A program made the position numbers and the translations under genes. From BRH-c54 sp965284565 (lineage in GTDB: Bacteria > Bacteroidota > Bacteroidia > Flavobacteriales_E > Vicingaceae), in contig OZ260100.1 in NCBI GenBank assembly GCA_965284565.1, positions 1,550,001-1,614,000 of the forward strand: a stretch of 64,000 nucleotides of DNA, in the 5' to 3' direction. Each line of letters starts with the position of its first letter. Position 1 is the first letter of the stretch. This document shows, piece after piece, positions 8,339 to 15,793 of this stretch. The notes beneath the pieces are model-generated. The model was given only the letters and a program-made list of their open reading frames with translations, ran no database searches and had not been told where the DNA came from.

Positions 8339-9364
8339 TTACAACACCGATTTAAATTGGCTTAAAAATCGAATGTCTCCTTCGGAGTATAAACGTAAAT
8401 CATTTACTTTAAATTTTAGCATAGCAATACGTTCAATACCCATTCCAAAAGCAAATCCACTATATTTTTTGCTATCAATTCCACAATTTTCTAATACATT
8501 TGGGTCAACCATTCCGCAGCCCATAATTTCTAAAAAGCCGGTATATTTACAAACATTACAACCTTTGCCACTGCAAACAGAACAGGAAACATCCATTTCG
8601 GCACTTGGTTCTGTAAATGGAAAGTAAGAAGGACGTAAACGAATTTGGGTTTTTTCGCCAAACATTTCTTTAGCAAAATGAAGGAGGGTTTGTTTTAAAT
8701 CTGCAAAAGAAACATTTTCGTCAATATACAAACCTTCAATTTGGTGAAAAAAACAATGGGCACGAGCAGAAATAGCCTCGTTTCTGTAAACTCTACCAGG
8801 AGAAAGCGTTCTAATAGGAGGCTTGGCATTTTCCATTACCCTAACCTGTACTGACGATGTGTGTGTTCTTAGTGCCATTTCACTAATTGAGGAATCAACA
8901 AAAAAAGTATCTTGCATATCTCTTGCAGGATGTTCTGGTGGGAAATTTAAAGCTGAAAAGTTATGCCAATCATCTTCTATTTCAGGACCTTCAGAAACAG
9001 TAAAACCAATTCGTGAAAAAATATCTATAATTTCATTTCTTACTAAAGAAATAGGATGTCTACTGCCAATTTTAGAAGGAAAACCACTTTTAGTTAAGTC
9101 TAGCTCATCTGTTGAGGCAATGACTTCTTTAGATAATGAGGCTAAAAAAGAATCGTATTTTTCCTGAGCTTTTACTTTAGCATCATTAATAAGCTGACCA
9201 ACTTCTTTCTTTTGTTCATTAGGAACATTTTTAAAATCATTAAATAAATCTTTAATAAGACTTTTACTACCCAGAAACTGTATTCTAAATTTTTCTAAAC
9301 TTTCTTTATTATCGGCAACAAAGCTGTCAATTTCATTTATTAGTTGATGAATTTTATCTTTCAT
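8339..9364 (-). CDS. pheS: Phenylalanine-tRNA ligase alpha subunit
   Basis: Catalytic subunit of the heterotetrameric PheRS, which charges tRNA-Phe in the cytoplasm. An N-terminal coiled-coil arm (IDSFVADNKESLEKFRIQFLG) leads into the class II core with SRHPISLV, the motif 2 region (RTLSPGRVYRNEAISARAHCFFHQIEGLYID) and motif 3 (GFAFGMGIERIAMLKF). Length (about 341 residues) is normal. The ATG at 9364 starts MKDKIHQL, where this family usually begins; an upstream in-frame start at 9382 would add six residues and nearly abut the cyclophilin stop. It follows the cyclophilin gene by 21 nt. pheT is not in the window, as expected where the two subunits are unlinked. Confidence 0.95.
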   Translation of the reverse strand: MKDKIHQLINEIDSFVADNKESLEKFRIQFLGSKSLIKDLFNDFKNVPNEQKKEVGQLINDAKVKAQEKYDSFLASLSKEVIASTDELDLTKSGFPSKIGSRHPISLVRNEIIDIFSRIGFTVSEGPEIEDDWHNFSALNFPPEHPARDMQDTFFVDSSISEMALRTHTSSVQVRVMENAKPPIRTLSPGRVYRNEAISARAHCFFHQIEGLYIDENVSFADLKQTLLHFAKEMFGEKTQIRLRPSYFPFTEPSAEMDVSCSVCSGKGCNVCKYTGFLEIMGCGMVDPNVLENCGIDSKKYSGFAFGMGIERIAMLKFKVNDLRLYSEGDIRFLSQFKSVL

Positions 9365-9385
9365 ACTGTTTTTTAGTATCAATAA

Positions 9386-10054
9386 TTATTTGATGATTTT
9401 AATGGTCATTTTTACATCTTCAATAGGTCTGTCTTTTCTGTCTCTTTTTACTGTAGCAATTTTATCCACTACATCTAATCCTTCTATTACTTCTCCAAAT
9501 ACAGTATAGTCCATATCTAAAGGTGCATACCCTCCAATAGTCTCATAAGTTTTATATTGTTCTTCAGTATATTCAATTCTTCCTTGTTTATTTTTTTCAA
9601 TTTTTTCAATTTCTTCTGTGGTAAATTTTCTGCCTTGCACAATGTAAAATTGACAACCTGATGAACGTTTTTGAGGGTTTACGTTATCTGGTTGACGAGC
9701 GGCAGCTAATGCACCTTTTTTGTGAATTAAGTTAGTATTAAATTCTGCAGGAATGGTATAACCAACATCTCCTTCACCTAAAGATTCACCTTTTTGAGCA
9801 TTTTTAGAATCAGGATCTCCACCTTGAATCATAAAATCTTTAATTACTCTATGAAAAAGCGTTTCATTATAAAAACCCTCTTTTACTAATTTTATAAAAT
9901 TATCTCTATGTTGAGGTGTTTCGTTAAATAACTTTATTTTAATATTTCCGTATTCGGTAGAGATAAGCATCTTTGTTTCTTTTTTTTCTCCTTTAAATAA
10001 AGAAAAACTCATAAGTGAAAGAACTAATACACTAAAAAGAATTTTTTTTGACAT
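9386..10054 (-). CDS. Exported cyclophilin-type peptidyl-prolyl cis-trans isomerase
   Basis: A 222-residue PPIase. It has a short N-terminal hydrophobic segment (ILFSVLVLSLMSFSLF) and then the cyclophilin core: GNIKIKLFNETPQHRDNFIKLVKEGFYNETLFHRVIKDFMIQGGDP, with the catalytic Arg in FHRVI, and GALAAARQPDNVNPQKRSSGCQFYIV. An insertion (REFTTEEIEKIEKNKQG-like charged helix) occurs before DYTVFGEVIEGLDVVDKIA, as in many Bacteroidota cyclophilins. It probably folds envelope or periplasmic proteins. It heads a two-gene unit with pheS and is divergent from the lipoprotein gene at 10127. Confidence 0.9.
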   Translation of the reverse strand: MSKKILFSVLVLSLMSFSLFKGEKKETKMLISTEYGNIKIKLFNETPQHRDNFIKLVKEGFYNETLFHRVIKDFMIQGGDPDSKNAQKGESLGEGDVGYTIPAEFNTNLIHKKGALAAARQPDNVNPQKRSSGCQFYIVQGRKFTTEEIEKIEKNKQGRIEYTEEQYKTYETIGGYAPLDMDYTVFGEVIEGLDVVDKIATVKRDRKDRPIEDVKMTIKIIK

Positions 10055-10126
10055 GATAATTTTATTTCTTACATTTGTTCATTGCAATATTAAGAAATTA
10101 TATTAAAAAGTTATAAATATAGACAC

Positions 10127-10546
10127 ATGAAACCTACTTTAAATTATATAGTTTTAGCCCTTGTTACTGTGGTGTTTTTCTACTCTTGTGCTAAAGACAG
10201 AGGTCCAAGATTAGTTGTAAATGTTATAGAAGAAGATGGAACCCCAGCAGCTGGAGCAACTGTTCATGCTTGGCCAACAGATGGTCCTTTTGAGTGCGGA
10301 AGCTGTGTTGTTGATGAGAAAAGGATGGACCAGTCGAATGTTACTGACGCTAGTGGTGTAGCAATGTTTGATTTTAAATACTCTGTAGTCTTAGATGTAG
10401 AAGTTGTTTACTATAAACAAGGAGTAGATTCTTTATTACAACCTATTATTACCGATACATTGTATGGTAAAAAAGTAGTTAAAATCGAGGAAAAAAGACA
10501 AAGAAGTAAAAAGAACACTTACCAAGAAACTGTAATTGTAAAATAA
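10127..10546 (+). CDS. Small lipoprotein with a carboxypeptidase-regulatory-like beta domain
   Basis: A 139-residue protein. The signal peptide ends in the lipobox FFYSC (Cys21), so membrane anchoring is expected. The mature part, RLVVNVIEEDGTPAAGATVHAW followed by TDASGVAMFDFKYSVVLDVEVVY, has the pattern of an Ig-like or carboxypeptidase-regulatory fold in which VxDxxGxPxxGAxV precedes TDxxGxxxF. Two Cys (FECGSCVV) form a CxxC in the first half. The Lys/Arg-rich C-terminus (EEKRQRSKKNTYQ) is unusual. The function is unknown. It converges on the gene at 10550 with only 3 nt between stops. Confidence 0.7.
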   Translation: MKPTLNYIVLALVTVVFFYSCAKDRGPRLVVNVIEEDGTPAAGATVHAWPTDGPFECGSCVVDEKRMDQSNVTDASGVAMFDFKYSVVLDVEVVYYKQGVDSLLQPIITDTLYGKKVVKIEEKRQRSKKNTYQETVIVK

Positions 10547-10549
10547 TTG

Positions 10550-10900
10550 CTACAATTTTTTCAGGTTCTCAAAATAATCAATAATTCCTTTTCGCATTAA
10601 TAAAAGTTGCTTTCGACCTTTGGTGTTAGATGGTATTTTTTTTACATTTTTAAAATGTGGCCAACCATCATCATCTCTACCAGTAAACCTATAATATCCA
10701 TATTGGCTTAAAACAGTACAAATACCAATATGTATAATATCTACTTTTTCTTCTTTCTGGAAAACTCTATGGGGTTTATTGAGTTCTTGTAAACCAATAA
10801 TATAAAGTATGGTTTGTTCATCTATTTGTTCATCAAAACGATGTTCTACCATTTTTAAAACATTTTCCCACTTCTCTTTTAATTCATTCTCTTCTAACAT
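10550..10900 (-). CDS. Conserved hypothetical protein of 116 residues
   Basis: Not assigned to a named family. It is a soluble, charged protein with a helical N-terminus (NELKEKWENVLKMVEHRFDEQIDEQTILYIIGLQEL), a central segment with HRVFQKEEKVDIIHIGICTVLSQYGYYRFTGRDDDGWPHF and a helical end. No signal peptide or membrane segment is present. It lies 12 nt after rnc in the same direction and probably belongs to the acpP-fabF-rnc transcription unit. I recall similar small proteins in other Bacteroidota genomes but no function. Confidence 0.75.
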   Translation of the reverse strand: MLEENELKEKWENVLKMVEHRFDEQIDEQTILYIIGLQELNKPHRVFQKEEKVDIIHIGICTVLSQYGYYRFTGRDDDGWPHFKNVKKIPSNTKGRKQLLLMRKGIIDYFENLKKL

Positions 10901-10912
10901 TACTATTGGTTT

Positions 10913-11608
10913 TTATAATTCATTAGCAATTTCATTATAAAATTGCTCAGCAGCATATTGTTCGGCTTTCTTTTTAGAGTAAGCTTTACCATTGCCTTTA
11001 ACTTCTGAATTGATGAGCAAATTTACGGTATATATGTTTTGATTTCCATCTATTTCTTCACTTGTTTCAAATTCGAATAGTATTTTATTTTTTTGACACC
11101 ATTCTATTACCCTGCTTTTAAAGTTAGTTTCTTGAGCTACAATTTTTTCACTATCTAAATGAATATCAATTAATTTTTGTTGAATAAATTTTTGAGCTTG
11201 TTCATAACCTTTGTCAATGTAAATAGCACCAATTAGAGCTTCCAATGCATTTCCTAATATACTTAGACTCCTTTCTTCAGGTTTTTTTTCAATAAGTTCT
11301 GCTAAACCTATTTTTTTACCAAGTTTATTTAACATTTCTCTGCTTACAAAACGAGATCGTAATTGTGTAAGAAACCCTTCATCTTTAAATGGATACCGTA
11401 AAAAAAGATAATGGGAAACAACGCTGCTTAATATACTATCACCAAGGAACTCTAGGCGTTCGTTACTTTGAATAATTTTATCATCACCAACTAAAGATTT
11501 ATGTGTTAATGCTTGTTTGTAAATGGAAGTGTTTTTAGGAAAAAATCCCAATATACGTTCTAATTTTAACGCATATTGGGATTTCTTTTTGAATAGTAAG
11601 GCTAACAA
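10913..11608 (-). CDS. rnc: Ribonuclease III
   Basis: Double-strand-specific endoribonuclease for rRNA and mRNA processing. The RNase III signature NERLEFLGDSILSSVVSHYLF and the later GNALEALIGAIYIDKGYEQA supply the catalytic acidic residues. A C-terminal dsRNA-binding domain begins near NFKSRVIEWCQKNK and ends GKAYSKKKAEQYAAEQFYNEI. The start is a TTG at 11608, directly abutting the fabF stop. No ATG occurs before the conserved domain, so a non-ATG start or an unseen alternative is required. Length 231 is normal. The acpP-fabF-rnc order is a common bacterial arrangement. Confidence 0.93.
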   Translation of the reverse strand: MLALLFKKKSQYALKLERILGFFPKNTSIYKQALTHKSLVGDDKIIQSNERLEFLGDSILSSVVSHYLFLRYPFKDEGFLTQLRSRFVSREMLNKLGKKIGLAELIEKKPEERSLSILGNALEALIGAIYIDKGYEQAQKFIQQKLIDIHLDSEKIVAQETNFKSRVIEWCQKNKILFEFETSEEIDGNQNIYTVNLLINSEVKGNGKAYSKKKAEQYAAEQFYNEIANEL

Positions 11609-12862
11609 TTAACTTTTATATTTTTTAAAAATAATAGAAGCATTATGTCCGCCAAAACCAAAGGTGTTGCTTAATGCAGCTCTAACTTCTCTTTTTTGAG
11701 CCTTATTAAACGTAAAGTTTAATTTAGGGTCAAAAGATTCATCATCAGTAAAATGATTAATGGTTGGAGGAACAACATCTTCATTAACAGCCATAAGGGT
11801 AGCAATAGCTTCTAAAGCACCTGCAGCACCTAATAAATGACCTGTCATTGATTTTGTTGAGCTTATGTTTAAGTTATAAGCATGTTCATTAAAAACAGAA
11901 AGAATAGCTTGTGTCTCAGCAATATCTCCTAGTGGAGTTGAAGTTCCGTGTACGTTAATGTAGTCAATATCTTCAGGAGAAATTCCTGCATCATCAATAG
12001 CATTAAGCATTACGTTTTTAGCACCTAGTCCTTCTGGGTGTGGAGCTGTCATGTGATGGGCATCTGCAGATAAACCACCACCAATTACTTCAGCATATAT
12101 TTTAGCACCTCTAGCTTTAGCATGTTCATACTCTTCAAGAATAACAGCAGCACCACCTTCTCCCATTACAAAACCATCTCTGTCTTTATCGAAAGGACGA
12201 GAAGCAGTTTCAGGAGAATCGTTTCTAGTCGAAAGAGCATGCATAGCATTAAATCCACCCATTCCAGCTTCATAAATAGCAGCTTCAGAACCTCCTGCAA
12301 CAAATACATCAGCTTTCCCTAAACGGATATAATTAAAAGCATCAATAAGTGCATTGGTAGAAGATGCACAAGCTGCAACAGTAGTGAAGTTAGGTCCTCT
12401 AAATCCGTATTCCATAGAAATTAATCCAGAAGCAATATCTGCAATCATTTTAGGAATAAAGAAAGGATTAAACCTTGGAGTTCCATCGCCACCAACAAAG
12501 TTAGTTACTTCATCCTGAAAAGTTTTAATACCTCCAATTCCTGAGCCCCAAATAACACCAACTCTATCTTTATTAACAGTTTCCATGTTAATTTTTGAAT
12601 CTGTAACAGCTTCTTTAGAAGCAATTAAAGCAAATTGAGTGTAAGGGTCAATTTTTCTAGCTTCTTTTCTATCAAAATGATCGGCAACATCAAAGTTTTT
12701 TACTTCACAAGCAAATTGCGTTTTAAACTTTGTAGCATCAAATCTTGTGATAGGAGCACAACCACTAACACCTTTTTTAAGGTTTTCCCAAGTTTCAGGA
12801 AATGTATTTCCTAATGGAGTGATAGCACCAATTCCAGTTACAACAACTCTTTTTAATTCCAT
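11609..12862 (-). CDS. fabF: 3-oxoacyl-[acyl-carrier-protein] synthase II
   Basis: Condensing enzyme of type II fatty acid elongation. It starts MELKRVVVTGIGAITPLGN. The Cys-His-His catalytic triad is visible: Cys in TVAACASSTNALIDAF, His in INVHGTSTPLGD and His in STKSMTGHLLGAAGALEA. Length (417 residues) and the GFGGHNASIIFK ending are standard for FabF. The ATG at 12862 is 95 nt after acpP, its acyl-carrier substrate, and the stop abuts rnc, so the three genes are probably co-transcribed. Confidence 0.96.
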   Translation of the reverse strand: MELKRVVVTGIGAITPLGNTFPETWENLKKGVSGCAPITRFDATKFKTQFACEVKNFDVADHFDRKEARKIDPYTQFALIASKEAVTDSKINMETVNKDRVGVIWGSGIGGIKTFQDEVTNFVGGDGTPRFNPFFIPKMIADIASGLISMEYGFRGPNFTTVAACASSTNALIDAFNYIRLGKADVFVAGGSEAAIYEAGMGGFNAMHALSTRNDSPETASRPFDKDRDGFVMGEGGAAVILEEYEHAKARGAKIYAEVIGGGLSADAHHMTAPHPEGLGAKNVMLNAIDDAGISPEDIDYINVHGTSTPLGDIAETQAILSVFNEHAYNLNISSTKSMTGHLLGAAGALEAIATLMAVNEDVVPPTINHFTDDESFDPKLNFTFNKAQKREVRAALSNTFGFGGHNASIIFKKYKS

Positions 12863-12957
12863 AAATTAGTTAGGTTAAAGTTTGATTATAAACAGAAAAA
12901 GCTTTGAATTAAACATCCAAAGCAATTTCTAAACAATTTTTTATAGAGCTTAAACGC

Positions 12958-13194
12958 TTACTTTAGGTTGTTTTCGATGTAATTAATAGCATCACCTACT
13001 GTAGCAATTTTTTCAGCTTCATCGTCCGGAATAGCAATGTTAAACTCTTTTTCAAATTCCATAATCAATTCAACTGTGTCTAATGAATCAGCTCCTAAAT
13101 CGTTAGTAAAGCTTGCTTCGTTTGTTACTTCGTTTTCGTCAACACCTAATTTGTCAACAATAATTGATTTTACTTTTCCTGTAATATCTGACAT
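12958..13194 (-). CDS. acpP: Acyl carrier protein
   Basis: A 78-residue acidic ACP beginning MSDITGKVKSIIVDKLGV. The phosphopantetheine-attachment Ser lies in DLGADSLDTVELIMEFE, and the recognition helix II is intact. The frame is open a further 10 codons upstream (MHLINLKLKN), but the ATG at 13194 gives the canonical start. It heads the acpP-fabF-rnc unit. Confidence 0.95.
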   Translation of the reverse strand: MSDITGKVKSIIVDKLGVDENEVTNEASFTNDLGADSLDTVELIMEFEKEFNIAIPDDEAEKIATVGDAINYIENNLK

Positions 13195-13356
13195 GTTTTT
13201 TAATTTTAAGTTTATAAGGTGCAAAGAAAATTATTTATCTTAATATAATCAAATTATTTTTGATTATTCGCACCTATTTTATCCACATAATTTTTATTAG
13301 TACTTACATTTAAGATTTTACAATGTATTTTAAAGGTCTAAAATTACTTTAATTCC

Positions 13357-13364
13357 TACTTTTG
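13357..13364 (+). promoter_or_regulatory. Candidate -7 box (TACTTTTG) for purN
   Basis: It matches TAnnTTTG in the AT-rich gap between divergent acpP and purN, 36 nt before the purN ATG. No TTG is seen at the expected -33 spacing. Confidence 0.4.
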
Positions 13365-13400
13365 TCACTTTAAAAAAAGAAAATTATTTAAAATAGCTTT

Positions 13401-13976
13401 ATGTATAAAATTGCCATTTTTGCTTCTGGTAGCGGTTCTAACGCAGAAAATATTGTTACTTATTTTAAAGATAAGAATTTAGCAGAAGTGGTTTTAATAC
13501 TTACAAACAAAGCGGATGCTTTTGTTTTAGAAAGAGCAAAAAAATTAGCTATTGAAAGTGTGGTTTTTTCTTCTGAACAGTTAAAATCGGACGAATTAGT
13601 AAATTTATTGAAAGATAAAATGATTGATTTTATTGTATTAGCTGGTTTTTTACTTAAAATACCAGAAAATTTAATTACATCTTTTCCGAATAAAATCATC
13701 AACATCCATCCAGCATTATTGCCCAATTATGGAGGGAAAGGAATGTATGGTGACACTGTACATAAGGCCGTTGTTGCTAATAAAGAAAAGGAAACCGGTA
13801 TTACCATTCATTTTGTAAATGAACATTATGATGAAGGAGCTATTATTTTTCAGGCGAAGTGTGCCGTTAATGAAATCGATACTTATGAAGATGTTGCTCA
13901 TAAAATTCACCAATTGGAATATGAGCATTTCCCGAGGGTGATTGAGGAATTGTTGGAAAAACCAAAAGTAAATTAA
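13401..13976 (+). CDS. purN: Phosphoribosylglycinamide formyltransferase
   Basis: Folate-dependent GAR transformylase, step three of purine synthesis. It starts YKIAIFASGSGSNAENI (phosphate-binding loop). The catalytic segment is NIHPALLPNYGGKGMYGDTVH, with Asn and His, and the later Asp is in ITIHFVNEHYDEGAIIFQ. The 191-residue length is usual for the single-domain bacterial enzyme. It is divergent from acpP and convergent with 14016-15554; no other purine genes are in the window. Confidence 0.93.
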   Translation: MYKIAIFASGSGSNAENIVTYFKDKNLAEVVLILTNKADAFVLERAKKLAIESVVFSSEQLKSDELVNLLKDKMIDFIVLAGFLLKIPENLITSFPNKIINIHPALLPNYGGKGMYGDTVHKAVVANKEKETGITIHFVNEHYDEGAIIFQAKCAVNEIDTYEDVAHKIHQLEYEHFPRVIEELLEKPKVN

Positions 13977-14015
13977 AATAATATGTTAGAGGAATACTAT
14001 ATGAATTGCTATAAA

Positions 14016-15554
14016 CTATTTCGATTCACTTTTTTCTATAGCCAATTTCGCAAAAGACTGATTGGTTATTTTGCTATCTAACCATAATATAAAATCAAAA
14101 TAATCTAGAGCTATTATTTCATAAGGATCTTCAAAAACTTTCATTAAGTTTTCTTTAAAAGTAATGAATTGTTCTTTTTGTTTTTCCTCATTTTTGGCTT
14201 TTACCAATTTCCTCATTTCGTTTAAGAAAACAGTTTCTAGCTTAAAATCTCTTTTGTTTACAGTAAGAAAACGTTTGGTAGACTTAATGTTATACTCTAG
14301 TAATTCAATATTGTTTAATTCAAAATGGATAATGAGGTTTACTAACCTGGCAAAAGTATAAACATCATCTCTTAATCCAGGTTTATTTTCATTCAATACT
14401 AAATTGATATATCTTAGGGCACTTTTTAAATCATCTGTAAAGAAGTAACCCCTAGAAATATTGTAATAAAATAACATTTCTTCTTCTTTGTTTATCTTAC
14501 CATCAAAATGTTGTAAGCCTGTAATAATTTTAGGAATAACCTGTTTAATGGCCTTCATGTAATTACCCATTTTAATATGTACATTAAGTTCAGCATTAAA
14601 AGGTATAGAAAACAGTTTTAGTTGGATATCCATACTTTCAAAACCTTGTTTAGATAAAAGTCCTTTCATCTTATTGATGATTTTGAAAGTTTCATCCCAT
14701 TCGCCTTTGCTTAGGTGAGCATACATAACACTATTAAGAGCTCTAATGTATCTTTTAGGTAGTTCTTGCATTATTGGCGGGTTGTCTTCCATAATTTTTA
14801 CTACATGACTAAAATTGCTAAAAGCACCTTCTAGATTTTGGTCGGTAACAGCACAAAGACCTTTAATAGAAAGGCAAGCAGTTGCTGCTTTTATAGAGTG
14901 AGCAGTGCCTTTGTTAACAATAAGTGGGTGATTGGCAATTTTCTTTATTTCCTCACGACCTTCAACATTTCGTGTAAAACCACTTTTTCTGATGATGTAG
15001 TTTATTTTTGAGTACAGCTTTTGGTATTCGGCAATATTTCTAAGTTTTTCTAAACAGTCGGCTTCTTCTTCAATAAGATTCTCCATGTTTACCTTAAACT
15101 TATTATCTAAAAAAGCTTCTTCAATAAGTTTCTTTTCCCAATCTATTAAATCTAATAAAAAGTAAAATTTCTCATACGTATATGCAATTCCTTTGGCACG
15201 CTGTATGTTTTTGAAACATTCGGTATAAAGTGCTTTATTAAATAGAAGTTCAATGTTTCTAAGGTTTTCTTGCAAAACAGAAGCAGCTGAATTATCAGAA
15301 TAAAAACTTCTTAAGCTTTTTAATATGAGTTTATAAAGGTGGTTTTTTTCTGAAGGTAAATGTTTAATGAATTTTTCATTTTTAAGTTTTTCTTTAACAA
15401 TTTCTTCATCATAACTTTCTAATTCATCAATACATTCAAAAAGTTTCATGTAATTTTTGTCGCCTGTTTGTAGTGATGACATTAATTTAAAATATCTTTT
15501 TTCAGACTTAGTAAGTGATTTGATTAAATAAAATAACTCTTTAGAAGGTTTCAT
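14016..15554 (-). CDS. Large helical protein of unknown function
   Basis: A 512-residue soluble protein, almost entirely alpha-helical by composition, with no signal peptide. It starts MKPSKELFYLIKSLTKSEKRYFKLMSS, which is a start I associate with an uncharacterised Bacteroidota-specific family. The middle and C-terminal parts have TPR-like helix pairs (AATACLSIKGLCAVTDQNLEGAFSNF, YYNISRGYFFTDDLKSALRYINLVL). It may be a scaffold, but nothing in the sequence shows a partner. It is convergent with purN (39 nt apart) and divergent from the M1 peptidase. Confidence 0.75.
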   Translation of the reverse strand: MKPSKELFYLIKSLTKSEKRYFKLMSSLQTGDKNYMKLFECIDELESYDEEIVKEKLKNEKFIKHLPSEKNHLYKLILKSLRSFYSDNSAASVLQENLRNIELLFNKALYTECFKNIQRAKGIAYTYEKFYFLLDLIDWEKKLIEEAFLDNKFKVNMENLIEEEADCLEKLRNIAEYQKLYSKINYIIRKSGFTRNVEGREEIKKIANHPLIVNKGTAHSIKAATACLSIKGLCAVTDQNLEGAFSNFSHVVKIMEDNPPIMQELPKRYIRALNSVMYAHLSKGEWDETFKIINKMKGLLSKQGFESMDIQLKLFSIPFNAELNVHIKMGNYMKAIKQVIPKIITGLQHFDGKINKEEEMLFYYNISRGYFFTDDLKSALRYINLVLNENKPGLRDDVYTFARLVNLIIHFELNNIELLEYNIKSTKRFLTVNKRDFKLETVFLNEMRKLVKAKNEEKQKEQFITFKENLMKVFEDPYEIIALDYFDFILWLDSKITNQSFAKLAIEKSESK

Positions 15555-15793
15555 ATTAATAAGTAGTTTTTGTAAAAATTTTAAAACTTAATTTACACAA
15601 AATCAATAATTTGTTAAAAACATTTTTTGCAAAATCATTTCATAGCATTACAATATTACTATAAATTAGTGAGGTGTTAAAATTAAGTAAAAAAATATCT
15701 TGCTTAGTTAATTTTTTATAGCTAAAATTTAGAGACTTAATATTCTCTCTGTTTTTGTATTTTTACAATGAATTATTATTGAAATATTTAGAT